Shown: positions 1 through 8,894, counted from the stretch's first letter. The stretch: DNA of 22,012 bases from an uncultured Flavobacterium sp. (GCF_946479975.1 NZ_CAMLIX010000058.1:1-22012), one strand, 5' to 3'. Notes: generated by a model from the letters alone, not told the origin. A program made the numbers and translations.

Positions 1-1
1 A

Positions 2-2149
2 TTAGTAAACGGAGCAACTGGTATTGCAGTAGGTATGGCAACTAATATGCCACCACACAATTTAACTGAGGTTATCAATGGTACTTTGGCGTATCTTGAT
101 AATAATGATATTGAAGTAGATGAGTTAATGACTCATATTAAAGCTCCTGATTTTCCTACTGGAGGTATAATATATGGTTACGAAGGTGTTCGAGAAGCTT
201 TTAAAACAGGTAGAGGACGTATCGTGATGCGTGCAAAAGTTGGTTTTGAAGAAGTGGACGGAAGAGAATGTATCATCGTTACCGAAATTCCATACCAAGT
301 TAATAAGGCCGAAATGATCAAACGTACGGCTGATTTGGTTAATGAAAAGAAAATTGAAGGTATTGCGAATATTCGTGACGAATCGGATAGAAATGGTATG
401 CGTATCGTTTACATCTTGAAACGTGACGCTACTCCAAACGTAGTTTTAAATACCTTATATAAATATACTTCATTACAATCTTCCTTTAGTGTAAATAACA
501 TTGCATTAGTAAAAGGACGTCCGCAAATGTTGAATCTAAAAGATATGATTCATTATTTTATCGAGCACCGTCATGAAGTTGTAGTAAGAAGAACGCAGTT
601 TGAATTGCGTAAAGCAGAAGAAAGAGCACATATTTTAGAAGGTTTAATTATTGCTTCAGATAATATTGATGAAGTTATTGCGTTAATTAGAGGTTCTAAA
701 AATACAGATGAAGCTAGAGAAAAGTTAATCGAAAGATTTAAATTATCTGATATTCAAGCTCGTGCTATTGTTGAAATGCGTCTACGTCAGTTAACTGGAT
801 TAGAGCAGGATAAATTAAGAGCAGAGTATGATGAATTAATGAAATTAATTGAGCACTTAAAAGCTTTATTAGCAGACGTTGATTTAAGAACATCTGTAAT
901 TAAAGAAGAATTAGCTGAAATTCGCGATAAATATGGCGATGAGCGTCGTTCTCAAATTGAATATTCTGGAGGAGATGTAAGTATTGAAGATTTAATTGCT
1001 GACGAAAATGTGGTTATTACAATTTCTCACGCAGGTTATATCAAACGAACAAACCTAACAGAATATAAAACTCAAAATAGAGGAGGAGTTGGACAGAAAA
1101 GTGCGGGAACTAGAGATCAGGATTTCCTTGAGCATATGTTCGTTGCTACCAACCACCAATATATGATGTTCTTTACCCAGAAAGGAAAATGTTTCTGGAT
1201 GCGTGTTTACGAAATTCCAGAAGGAAGTAAAACTGCAAAAGGTAGAGCAATTCAGAATCTTGTAAATATCGAAAGCGATGATAAAGTAAAAGCTTTCATT
1301 TGTACACAAGATTTAAAAGATAAAGATTATATCAATACGCATAATCTTGTAATGGTAACCAAACAAGGTCAGGTTAAGAAAACATCTCTTGAGAAATATT
1401 CTAAACCTCGTGTAAACGGTGTTGCTGCAATTACAATTAAAGAAGGCGATGAATTGATTGGTGCTCAGTTAACAAACGGAGAAAGCCAAATTATCTTGGC
1501 CGTTAAATCTGGAAAATTAGTTCGTTTTGAAGAAACTAAAACACGTCCGATGGGAAGAACAGCTTCTGGAGTTCGTGGAATTACTTTAAAAGATGAAACA
1601 GATGAAGTAATTGGAATGGTTACTGTGGATAAAAACGATATTTCTGAGTCTCAAATTTTAGTTGTAACTGAAAACGGATACGGTAAACGTACCAAATTAG
1701 TTGACGAAGACGGCGAAGATGTGTACAGAATTACAAACCGTGGAGGTAAAGGTGTTAAAACACTTAATATTACGGAGAAAACTGGTAAACTAATCTCTAT
1801 TAACGCCGTTACAGATGCAGATGATTTGATGATTATCAACAAATCTGGATTGACTATCAGAATGGCAATTGAAGATTTACGTGTAATGGGACGTGCTACG
1901 CAAGGTGTTAGATTGATTAATCTTAAAGGAAAAGATTCTATCGCTGCCGTTACCAAAGTAATGAAAGATGATGTTGAAGAAGTTGTTGTTGATGAAGATG
2001 GAAATGTAATCGAATCTGGAATCGAAAGAGTGAAACCTGATATGGAAGTTCTAGAAGATGAAGGACAAGTAGAAGACGATGACGATTCTGATGATGAAGT
2101 AATTGATGAAGAAGATGACGCAGATTCTGAAGAAGAATCAGAAGAGTAA
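2..2149 (+). CDS. gyrA: DNA gyrase subunit A, 3' part (5' end outside window)
   Basis: GyrA is the DNA-cleaving and rejoining subunit of DNA gyrase, which adds negative supercoils using ATP hydrolysed by GyrB. The reading frame is open from base 2 and the first visible residues (LVNGATGIAVGMATNMPPHN) match the breakage-reunion domain just after the catalytic-tyrosine region, so the active tyrosine and quinolone-resistance region lie upstream of the window. About 715 residues are visible: the rest of the cleavage domain, the long coiled-coil region, and a C-terminal beta-pinwheel with repeated blades. The GyrA box, QRRGGKG in E. coli, reads QNRGGVG here; a second box-like NRGGKG lies in a later blade. 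The protein ends in a strongly acidic tail of about 45 residues. The internal methionine at base 35 is not the start. The TPR gene follows after 43 nt with no terminator. Confidence 0.97.
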   Translation, partial: LVNGATGIAVGMATNMPPHNLTEVINGTLAYLDNNDIEVDELMTHIKAPDFPTGGIIYGYEGVREAFKTGRGRIVMRAKVGFEEVDGRECIIVTEIPYQVNKAEMIKRTADLVNEKKIEGIANIRDESDRNGMRIVYILKRDATPNVVLNTLYKYTSLQSSFSVNNIALVKGRPQMLNLKDMIHYFIEHRHEVVVRRTQFELRKAEERAHILEGLIIASDNIDEVIALIRGSKNTDEAREKLIERFKLSDIQARAIVEMRLRQLTGLEQDKLRAEYDELMKLIEHLKALLADVDLRTSVIKEELAEIRDKYGDERRSQIEYSGGDVSIEDLIADENVVITISHAGYIKRTNLTEYKTQNRGGVGQKSAGTRDQDFLEHMFVATNHQYMMFFTQKGKCFWMRVYEIPEGSKTAKGRAIQNLVNIESDDKVKAFICTQDLKDKDYINTHNLVMVTKQGQVKKTSLEKYSKPRVNGVAAITIKEGDELIGAQLTNGESQIILAVKSGKLVRFEETKTRPMGRTASGVRGITLKDETDEVIGMVTVDKNDISESQILVVTENGYGKRTKLVDEDGEDVYRITNRGGKGVKTLNITEKTGKLISINAVTDADDLMIINKSGLTIRMAIEDLRVMGRATQGVRLINLKGKDSIAAVTKVMKDDVEEVVVDEDGNVIESGIERVKPDMEVLEDEGQVEDDDDSDDEVIDEEDDADSEEESEE

Positions 2150-2192
2150 TCTTTAAAATTTTATAAAGTAAATTAAATACAAATAAATCACT

Positions 2193-3461
2193 ATGAAAAG
2201 TAAATATGTAATACTAGCATCAGCATTACTGATCACTGTAGCTACGTTTGCTCAAAAAGATCAAATTAAAAACGCTGAAAAGGCATTAAAAGGTGGTGAC
2301 GCTCAAGGTGCAGTTACAATCTTAAAAGATGCTGAAAATTTAGTCGTAAATGCTAAAGATACGGAACAGGCACAATTCTATTTCGTACAAGGAAATGCTT
2401 ATTTAGAACTTGCTAATAAAAAAGTTGAAGAAAGTAAAAACTTGTCTTTAGCAGCTGGAAGCTACAAAAAACTAATTGATGTTGAAAATGCTTCAGGAAA
2501 ACAAAAATATTCTACTCAAGCGGCAGCTTCAATTACAAACATCAAAGGTTTGTTGATTAACTCTGCAATTGCAGATACACAAGCAAACAAACACGTAGAA
2601 GGAGCAAAAAAATTGTATGAAGCTTATGCTTTAGACAAAAAAGATACAATTAACTTGTATTATGCTGCTTCAACTGCTGTAAATGCACAAGATTTTGATC
2701 TTGCTTTGCCAATGTATGAAGAGTTGAAAAAATCAAACTATTCTGGAAAAGGAACTTTATACTTAGCTCTTAATAAAGCTACTGGTAATGAAGACAACTT
2801 CGCAAACGCAAAAGAAAGAGATATGGCTGTTAAATTAGGTACTCACGAAAAACCTAAAACAGAACCAATTCCTTCAAAAAGAGGCGAAATCTACAAAAAC
2901 TTAGCGTTAATTTTAGTTCAAAAAGGACGTATTGAAGATGCTAAAAAAGCAATCTCAGATGCTAGAAAAGCAAATCCAGATGATTCTTCTTTAATCTTGA
3001 CTGAAGCTAATCTATACTTAGACAGTAAAGATTTTGAAACATACAAAAAATTAGTTGAAGAAGCTTTAGAGAAAGATCCAAACAATGCTGATTTAGTTTT
3101 CAATTTAGGAGTAATTAGTGCAGGAGCAAAGAACAATGCTGATGCTGAAAAATATTACTTAAGAGCAATTGAAATCAATCCAAACTATGCAAACGCTTAC
3201 TTGAATCTTGCTGCTTTAAAATTAGAAGCTGAAAAACCAATCATTGACGAAATGAATAAATTGGGTACTACAGCAAAAGACATGAAACGTTACGATGTGT
3301 TGAAAGCACAAAGAGAAAACGTTTTTAGAGGAGTTATTCCTTATTTGAAAAAAGCAAATGAGTTAGATCCTAAAAACGAAGATGTTTCTAAAACATTATT
3401 AGGAGTTTACAGTGCTCTTGAAATGACAGCAGAAGCTAAAGCTTTGAAAGCAAAAATGTAA
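2193..3461 (+). CDS. exported TPR-repeat protein
   Basis: This 422-residue protein has a short signal peptide (basic MKSK start, hydrophobic stretch, likely cut after ATFA at residue 20, before QKDQ). It should be periplasmic or held at the outer face of the inner membrane. The rest is almost entirely helical. Clear tetratricopeptide repeats lie at about residues 231-263 and 298-331, and weaker ones across 27-200. TPRs bind other proteins, so a scaffold role is likely, but no partner is visible. It starts 43 nt after gyrA, with no hairpin and no recognisable promoter between them, so it is probably co-transcribed. Composition matches the neighbours. The exact function is unknown. Confidence 0.9.
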   Translation: MKSKYVILASALLITVATFAQKDQIKNAEKALKGGDAQGAVTILKDAENLVVNAKDTEQAQFYFVQGNAYLELANKKVEESKNLSLAAGSYKKLIDVENASGKQKYSTQAAASITNIKGLLINSAIADTQANKHVEGAKKLYEAYALDKKDTINLYYAASTAVNAQDFDLALPMYEELKKSNYSGKGTLYLALNKATGNEDNFANAKERDMAVKLGTHEKPKTEPIPSKRGEIYKNLALILVQKGRIEDAKKAISDARKANPDDSSLILTEANLYLDSKDFETYKKLVEEALEKDPNNADLVFNLGVISAGAKNNADAEKYYLRAIEINPNYANAYLNLAALKLEAEKPIIDEMNKLGTTAKDMKRYDVLKAQRENVFRGVIPYLKKANELDPKNEDVSKTLLGVYSALEMTAEAKALKAKM

Positions 3462-3480
3462 TACGCATTTCATTATAAAT

Positions 3481-3512
3481 AAAAAAACCATTCACTTGTG
3501 AATGGTTTTTTT
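3481..3512. terminator. bidirectional intrinsic terminator between TPR gene and osmC
   Basis: Two perfect 15-base arms (3481-3495 and 3498-3512) form a hairpin around CCATTCAC/GTGAATGG with a tiny loop. There is an A-run on the left and a T-run on the right, so it works as a terminator on both strands. It lies between the convergent TPR gene (ends 3461) and osmC (ends 3532). Confidence 0.9.
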
Positions 3513-3531
3513 ATGCTTTATTTTCTCTCGT

Positions 3532-3951
3532 TTAACTCTCTAAAGTAGCATTAAGCGTAATAGTAGTGTTTAATAATTTAGAAATCGGACAGATCTCTTT
3601 TGCTTTAGCAGCTGTAGCAGCAAATTCTTCGCTGGAAATTGAAGGCACTTTTCCTTTCAATTCAAGATGAATTAAAGTGATAGTTCCATCTTCAAACGTT
3701 ACTGTTGCTTCTGTAGTTAAATCATCTGCAGTAAAACCTGCTTCATTTAATAAAAAGCTTAATTGCATTGTAAAACAGCCGGAATGCGCTGCAGCAACAA
3801 GTTCTTCTGGGTTTGTTCCAACGCCGTCAGCAAATCTCGTTTTAAAAGACAGTTGAGCATTATCTAAAGTTGTACTTTGAGTACTAATAGTTCCAGTTCC
3901 TTCCATGCCAGTTCCTTTCCAGTTGGCGTGTGCTTTTCTTGTAAATTTCAT
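3532..3951 (-). CDS. osmC: OsmC/Ohr-family peroxidase (OsmC type)
   Basis: OsmC-family proteins are small cytoplasmic thiol peroxidases that reduce organic hydroperoxides and hydrogen peroxide. The 139-residue length fits (E. coli OsmC is about 143). Both redox cysteines are present: Cys59 in GTNPEELVAAAHSGCF and Cys121 in AKEICPISKLL. The GTNPEEL wording and the CPIS context resemble OsmC more than Ohr. The start at 3951 gives the usual MKFTRKAHANWKG opening and no in-frame alternative fits better. It stands alone between the bidirectional terminator and the terminator of the upstream DUF349 gene, so it is likely monocistronic. No regulator such as OhrR is nearby. Family assignment is firm; the preferred peroxide cannot be read from sequence. 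Confidence 0.93.
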   Translation of the reverse strand: MKFTRKAHANWKGTGMEGTGTISTQSTTLDNAQLSFKTRFADGVGTNPEELVAAAHSGCFTMQLSFLLNEAGFTADDLTTEATVTFEDGTITLIHLELKGKVPSISSEEFAATAAKAKEICPISKLLNTTITLNATLES

Positions 3952-4017
3952 TTCTGTAGTTATTAAGATTAATAGAATATTTGTTATTGATTTGATTTTC
4001 AGTATTTAGTGGTCTAT

Positions 4018-4025
4018 CAAATATA
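4018..4025 (-). promoter_or_regulatory. possible -7 box for osmC
   Basis: Read on the minus strand this is TATATTTG, an exact match to the Bacteroidota -7 consensus TAnnTTTG, about 67 bases before the osmC start codon. No TTG lies at the usual -33 distance, so this is only a partial promoter match. Confidence 0.35.
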
Positions 4026-4080
4026 GCTAAAATTTTACGTTTTATCTTTATGAATTTGTTAGCAGAAAGTAAATTCACAA

Positions 4081-4116
4081 AAAAAAAGATGCAATAAAAT
4101 TGTATTGCATCTTTTT
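4081..4116 (-). terminator. intrinsic terminator of the DUF349 gene
   Basis: A perfect 9-base stem, GATGCAATA (4088-4096) with TATTGCATC (4103-4111), has a 6-base loop and is extended by A/T pairs. On the minus strand it ends in a run of seven T. It lies 75 bases past the DUF349 stop codon and upstream of osmC. Confidence 0.85.
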
Positions 4117-4124
4117 AAAAAGTA

Positions 4125-4168
4125 AAATTCCAAATTCCAATTGTGTTGTCAATTGAAATTTGGAATTT
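4125..4168. repeat. 19-bp near-perfect inverted repeat
   Basis: The arms at 4125-4143 and 4150-4168 differ at one position and enclose a 6-base loop. Each arm contains tandem copies of AATTCCA or its complement TGGAATT, and another partial copy follows at 4175-4183 (GTTGGAATT). It sits between the DUF349 stop codon and that gene's terminator, so it is transcribed as a hairpin in the 3' untranslated region. Confidence 0.75.
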
Positions 4169-4190
4169 AAAAAAGTTGGAATTTTTATTC

Positions 4191-6170
4191 CTATTCTTGT
4201 CCTAAGTTTCTTAATTGTTTCAGCTTGTCTTTCCAAACTTCAAGGCTTTCTTTGTGAATAGCAATGTTTTTGCGGACTTCAAGTACAATGGAGTTCTCTT
4301 TTTTCGCATTTTTTGTATTTGTGAAAAACTGAATGTTATTTTCTAATTGGAAAATTTCATTTTGAACTTCGTCAATTTTACGCATCAGGAATATTTTTTC
4401 ATTATCCAGTTTACGAGTATCGTTGCTGTCTGATAAAGAATCAATTCTGTTTGAAAAACGCATCATTTCAGTTTCCTTTTTACTCAAACTCAATTTTTCA
4501 AAAAGCGCATCCAAGATTTTATTGAATTTTCCTTCTATATGACGTCTCGAGAATGGTACTTTTCCAAATCCTTTCCAAGTTTCAATATGAGCTTTTATGG
4601 CATCTAAATCGGTTTTGTGATCTCCAGTCAATTGAAAAGCTCTTAGCGTATCTAAGTAAGCTTTTTTATTGTCAAAAGCAGCAACTTCGTCACCGTTTTC
4701 TTCTGTTTTATGCTCTTTTAATTTATCAAAATAATGGTTGCACGCGTCTTTAAAATCTTTCCAGATTTTATCTGAATATTTTTTAGGAACATGACCAATT
4801 TGTTTCCATTCTTCCTGAATTTGTTTCATTACAGGAGTTGTAGCTTGAAAATCTGTGCTTTCTTGCAATTCTTTTGCTTTAGCAACAAGTGCTAATTTTT
4901 TGTTCAGATTATCGTTTTGGTCTTTCTTGATATCTTTATAGAAAGAGTTTTTAAAAGCATTGAAATTTCTAACAGCAGTTTTAAAAGCAGCCCAAGTTTC
5001 TTCATTTACTTCTGAAGGAACTTTTCCAGTGGCGAAAAACTCATTTCTTAAGTCTTCAACTTTCTGAATTTGAACCAGCCATTGCGAGTGAGAATTTACT
5101 TTTTCGGTTCCTAAAACTTCGATTTTAGCTATGATTTCTTTTTTAACTTCAAGATGCTGTTGTTCGTTAGCTCTTTGGTTTTCAAATAAAACTTCTCTTT
5201 TATCGTGGATTTTTTTAGTCAATTCACTGAATTGATTCCAAATTGAATCACGGTGTTCTTTAGAAACAGGTCCAATATCTTCTTTCCAAATGCGGTGTAA
5301 ATCTTGTAATTCGCGGAACGATTTGTTTACATCAGTATCGTTTACTAATTCTTCAACGCGAGCAATTATTTTTTGTTTTAATTCTAAGTTGTGTTTAAAA
5401 TCTAAATCTCTTGCTTCACGGTCTAAGTGAAGATAATCGTAGAAATTTTCAACATGAAAATGATAATTATTCCAAACGTGATTGTATTTGTCTTTTGGAA
5501 TTGAACCTGCATTTTTCCATCTTTCTCTTAATTCATTAAAATGTTTAAGAGTATCTTTTATATTTTCCTGAGGATTAATCAGTTCTTTTAATTCTTCAAC
5601 GATTGCCAGACGAGTTTCTAAATTTGTTTTTAGATTGGTCTGTAAGTGTTTAAAATGATCGTTTCTTTTCTCTCTAAAAACATTATAATATTCATCAAAT
5701 TTTAGTTTTAAAGGAAGATGATATTCAAATTCTTCATTCGGATCTGGATTAGACGCAAGAAATTCTTCTTTCTTTTCTTCCAAAAGATGGTGATACTGTA
5801 ATAAAAATGCTTTTTTGATTTCTTCGATATGATCTTTAACAGACATTACTTTATCTGTTTGAATCAATTTTTTCAATTCATCAACAAGTGTATCCAAAGA
5901 AAAAGTGTTATAATCCTGCATAGGAATGTCATTACGCTCTTTTAAAGTTTCGTCTTCACTCTCGGCAGCATTTGAATTTGTTATAACATCTAACGCTTCT
6001 TGATGAACATTTTCGTTAGTATCTAATGACTCTTCAGTTTCTGAAGTTGCATCTTCAACTAAAGCTTCAGGATTAGATATTTCAGTTGCATCATTTTGAA
6101 TAGAATCATTTGTCTCGATTCCAGATTTTCCGTCTGCTTCTTGCAGGTTATCATTCTTTTCTTCTAACAT
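4191..6170 (-). CDS. DUF349 multi-repeat, coiled-coil protein
   Basis: The product is a 659-residue soluble, highly charged protein with no signal peptide or membrane segment. Residues 1-90 are acidic and low in complexity, probably disordered. Five DUF349 units follow at about 171-248, 253-327, 336-412, 418-490 and 498-560; each carries the family pattern of a central W (for example ERWKNAGSIP, EEWKQIGHVP, ETWKGFGKVP) and a later W or F with an aromatic-rich helix. Residues 586-655 look like a coiled coil. I chose the start at 6170 (MLEEKND) because the 22 residues before it are an unlikely hydrophobic extension into the upstream gap. DUF349 has no agreed molecular function. The gene stands alone, with its own terminator. 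Family call is strong; role unknown. Confidence 0.88.
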   Translation of the reverse strand: MLEEKNDNLQEADGKSGIETNDSIQNDATEISNPEALVEDATSETEESLDTNENVHQEALDVITNSNAAESEDETLKERNDIPMQDYNTFSLDTLVDELKKLIQTDKVMSVKDHIEEIKKAFLLQYHHLLEEKKEEFLASNPDPNEEFEYHLPLKLKFDEYYNVFREKRNDHFKHLQTNLKTNLETRLAIVEELKELINPQENIKDTLKHFNELRERWKNAGSIPKDKYNHVWNNYHFHVENFYDYLHLDREARDLDFKHNLELKQKIIARVEELVNDTDVNKSFRELQDLHRIWKEDIGPVSKEHRDSIWNQFSELTKKIHDKREVLFENQRANEQQHLEVKKEIIAKIEVLGTEKVNSHSQWLVQIQKVEDLRNEFFATGKVPSEVNEETWAAFKTAVRNFNAFKNSFYKDIKKDQNDNLNKKLALVAKAKELQESTDFQATTPVMKQIQEEWKQIGHVPKKYSDKIWKDFKDACNHYFDKLKEHKTEENGDEVAAFDNKKAYLDTLRAFQLTGDHKTDLDAIKAHIETWKGFGKVPFSRRHIEGKFNKILDALFEKLSLSKKETEMMRFSNRIDSLSDSNDTRKLDNEKIFLMRKIDEVQNEIFQLENNIQFFTNTKNAKKENSIVLEVRKNIAIHKESLEVWKDKLKQLRNLGQE

Positions 6171-6537
6171 CTTTAAAATGTGTAAGGTTTTTATTTTAAA
6201 CAGAGCGAAAGATAGTAAAGGTGTTTCTAAATACAAAATAAATCGTTTATTTATGCGCTTTTTACGATTAAATTCCTATTTTTTAGTCTTATTTGCTATT
6301 ATGTTGCATCAGTTTTAGTTGAATTATTGCAATATATATAAATTGAAAATGTTCAATTCACACTTGTGAAACTTTTATTTAGAAGTGAAAATCGATATAT
6401 TGTTTTCGGAGTAATTATTATAAATTATAAAATGAAAACTAAATTCTAAGCGAAATAATACTGGATTATTTCAATAAAAAAATGCTGTCTAATTGTAAAT
6501 AATACAAGCAGACAGCATTTCAGATATTTTTTTAATT
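6171..6537. other. 367-bp AT-rich gap upstream of the DUF349 gene
   Basis: I see no coding sequence here. It holds the aroE terminator at 6476-6520. It also has a small palindrome, TTCACA-CT-TGTGAA (6357-6370). Next to that is a weak minus-strand promoter-like pair: TTG at 6354-6356 and TATATTGC at 6329-6336, 17 bases apart. The second box departs from TAnnTTTG at its end. If real, the promoter would drive the DUF349 gene with a leader of about 150 bases. Confidence 0.4.
6476..6520 (-). terminator. intrinsic terminator of aroE
   Basis: Arms AAATGCTGTC (6480-6489) and GACAGCATTT (6511-6520) are perfect complements, and a second inner stem TTGTA/TACAA (6493-6497 with 6503-6507) folds inside them. 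On the minus strand the stem runs into a T-rich tract. It begins 18 bases after the aroE stop codon. Confidence 0.85.
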
Positions 6538-7290
6538 TTATTTATTCCAGATTTTCCAGGCTTTTTCAGCTTGAAAAATCAGCATGTCTAGACCATTTTT
6601 TATAACAGCACCTTGCTCTTTTGCCTTTTTTAGAAAAGTAGTTTCTGCTGGATTATAAATTAAATCGTAAGCAATGTGTTTCTCTGTAAAAAACTCATAA
6701 GGCAGATTCGGACAAGCATCTACATTCGGACTTGTTCCAACCGGCGTACAGTTGATTATAATTTGAAAATTGTCAAAAGTTGTGGCATTGATCAAATCGT
6801 AATCGATAATGTTTTCTTTTGCTTCTCTAGAAACAAAAGTGTACGGAATATTTAATTCATCCAAAGCAAAAGCAACACCTTTTGATGCTCCGCCTGTTCC
6901 CAGAATAAGTGCTTTTTTATGATGTGGCTCTAACAACGGTTCTAATGATTTTTTGAAACCATAATAGTCCGTATTATATCCTTTTAATTTGCCACTTTTG
7001 GTAAATTTAATAGTGTTTACAGCGCCAATTAAAGTCGCTTTTCGTGATAATTTATCTAAGAATGGAATAACTTGTTCTTTGTACGGAATTGTGACATTTA
7101 AACCCTTTAAATCAGGATTGTTTTTAATTAATTCGGTGAAATAATTAATTTCAGAAATGTCAAAATTTTCATAGCTGTTGCCAGCAAAAACTTCATTATT
7201 AAATTTTTCTGTAAAATAACCTTTTGAAAATGAGTAACTAATGTTTCGTCCTAATAATCCAAAACGTCTTCTTAATAAAATATCAACCAT
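6538..7290 (-). CDS. aroE: shikimate dehydrogenase
   Basis: AroE reduces 3-dehydroshikimate to shikimate with NADPH, a step towards aromatic amino acids and folate. The 250-residue protein is a little shorter than E. coli AroE (about 272) but complete. Visible motifs are the shikimate-binding NISYSFSK (16-23), catalytic Lys71 in NVTIPYKE, Asn92 in GAVNTI, Asp108 in YNTDYYG, the nucleotide-binding loop GTGGASKG (131-138), an SR pair after the next strand at the place that usually contacts the NADP phosphate, and the closing NGLDMLIFQAE (232-242). The ATG at 7290 lies two bases after the stop codon of the upstream TPR gene, so the two are very likely co-transcribed and translationally coupled. 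A hairpin terminator follows. Confidence 0.95.
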   Translation of the reverse strand: MVDILLRRRFGLLGRNISYSFSKGYFTEKFNNEVFAGNSYENFDISEINYFTELIKNNPDLKGLNVTIPYKEQVIPFLDKLSRKATLIGAVNTIKFTKSGKLKGYNTDYYGFKKSLEPLLEPHHKKALILGTGGASKGVAFALDELNIPYTFVSREAKENIIDYDLINATTFDNFQIIINCTPVGTSPNVDACPNLPYEFFTEKHIAYDLIYNPAETTFLKKAKEQGAVIKNGLDMLIFQAEKAWKIWNK

Positions 7291-7292
7291 TC

Positions 7293-8687
7293 TTATTTAC
7301 GATGTTTTTCTATATAATTTTTTACTGTTTTTTTTGCCCAAACTACAGGAAACAAATCTTCAATTAAGATATAGTTGTCAAAATTAAGACGTAAACCATT
7401 GCTTAAGTGAAATTTAGCTTTTGTACTGTCTTGAATCATAAAATACAATCCAGCCAAACGATATTCGATTTCATTTTCTTCTGGAAAATATTCAGAAGCT
7501 TGTAATAAAGTCTGAATAGCGCTTTCAAATTCTCCTAAAAACTGAAGAATATCAACCCAGTACAACCAAGTATCTAAGGCATAATCACCAAACTCAACCG
7601 CTTTTCTAAAACCAAATTCGGCTTCTTCATAAAAGTTCATGTGCTTGTTGATTGTTGCGTATCTTTTCCAATACAATCTATTTTGATTGTCGATTGCCAA
7701 TGCCTTATTGACAAAAAACAGCGCTTTTTGATAGTTTTTCTGGCGAAGATGAAAATCTGTAATCGCAATCCAGCCTTTGTCTAAAAGCGGATCTTCGTGT
7801 ACAGTTTGGTTATAGTATTGAATCGCTTTCGCTAAATTTCCAAGTTTTTCATAACATTTACCAATTCGAAGAAGTGCATAAGATGTTGCATCGTCTAATT
7901 CGATGGTTCTGTTATAGCTTTCAATTGCTTCATTATATTTTTTCAGACGCTCGTAAGCTTTTGCTTTTTCCATAAAAGCGCCTAAAAATTCATCATCAAT
8001 CAACGTTGCGTAATCAAATGCGCGAATAGCATTTTCATATTCTTTTACGCCATAATGAAGACGTCCAAGCTGATGCCATGCAATTTCGCTGTATGGATTT
8101 TTGTTGATGTAATTGTTTAAATACACGATAGCTTCTTGATTTTGATCTAAAAATTCAAAACAATAAACTACGTTATACAGAGCAGATTGATCTTCTAAGT
8201 CTTCTTCAAGACATTTGATAAAACTGTCTTTTGCCATTTCGAGATTATCCATAAAAAGATATTCCATTCCAATCAAGTTGTACACATCAGCATAATCATC
8301 AGTGTATTGTAGCGCGATTTTTAGCAGTTCAACTGCTTTTTCGTGCTGATCTCTTTTGGAACAAATATTAGCTTTTTGGATGTAAATTTCCTCGTTGTTG
8401 GGTTCAATTGCGTACAACTCATTCAAAAGCTTTTCAGCCAATTCGAGTTTGTCATCATAAACCAGCATTTCTACTTGTACTAATTTTAAGCCTGTAGATT
8501 TTGGGTGCTGATCTAATGCAAGTTTTAAGGCCTTTTTTGCTAAATTAGCCTTACCTATATCTAAATAATGAAGAATGATTTCCTCGAATTCTTCAGAATC
8601 AAAAAAGAGTACTTTGTTAGTTTTTAACATGGACTCAAATTTAGATAGGGATAGGTTATAATCTTCTTCTTCGTTGCTTAATTGCAT
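7293..8687 (-). CDS. cytoplasmic TPR-repeat protein
   Basis: This is a 464-residue protein with no signal peptide or membrane segment. It is built of about ten to twelve consecutive tetratricopeptide repeats from around residue 30 to the end, for example WHQLGRLHYGVKEYENAIRAFDYATLIDD and YALLRIGKCYEKLGNLAKAIQYYNQTVHEDP. The N-terminus is acidic (SNEEEDYN). Such solenoids bind proteins; no catalytic domain is fused. It is the first gene of a pair with aroE (two-base gap), which suggests shared expression rather than a proven shared function. No strong promoter match is visible upstream. The exact role is unknown. Confidence 0.9.
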   Translation of the reverse strand: MQLSNEEEDYNLSLSKFESMLKTNKVLFFDSEEFEEIILHYLDIGKANLAKKALKLALDQHPKSTGLKLVQVEMLVYDDKLELAEKLLNELYAIEPNNEEIYIQKANICSKRDQHEKAVELLKIALQYTDDYADVYNLIGMEYLFMDNLEMAKDSFIKCLEEDLEDQSALYNVVYCFEFLDQNQEAIVYLNNYINKNPYSEIAWHQLGRLHYGVKEYENAIRAFDYATLIDDEFLGAFMEKAKAYERLKKYNEAIESYNRTIELDDATSYALLRIGKCYEKLGNLAKAIQYYNQTVHEDPLLDKGWIAITDFHLRQKNYQKALFFVNKALAIDNQNRLYWKRYATINKHMNFYEEAEFGFRKAVEFGDYALDTWLYWVDILQFLGEFESAIQTLLQASEYFPEENEIEYRLAGLYFMIQDSTKAKFHLSNGLRLNFDNYILIEDLFPVVWAKKTVKNYIEKHRK

Positions 8688-8757
8688 ACTTCGTATATTT
8701 GAAATTAGCCTGTTATAAATTTAGGCAACCATATAATTGTTGTAAGGATAGGAAATT

Positions 8758-8774
8758 AATTGTTTTGAACAATT
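8758..8774. repeat. short palindrome upstream of the TPR/aroE pair
   Basis: AATTGTT (8758-8764) and AACAATT (8768-8774) are perfect arms around a 3-base centre, about 70 bases upstream of the TPR start. It could be a regulator site, but such AT-rich palindromes also occur by chance. The rest of the 207-bp gap (8688-8894) shows nothing clear, and I see no convincing terminator for the aminotransferase gene. Confidence 0.3.
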
Positions 8775-8894
8775 TAATTAACAATATATGGCGTTTTTTA
8801 TTCTGTTTTGGGAAGAAATCTCTCTTATTGACAGGAGATTAACTTCAAATTTGCTTTTTTTAAGAAGCACTTATAATTTTGGCAGTCAATTCTA

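Noticed and set aside
6171..6236. 22-residue N-terminal extension of the DUF349 protein
   Set aside because: Its hydrophobic residues do not form a proper signal peptide and the charged protein begins naturally at MLEEK.
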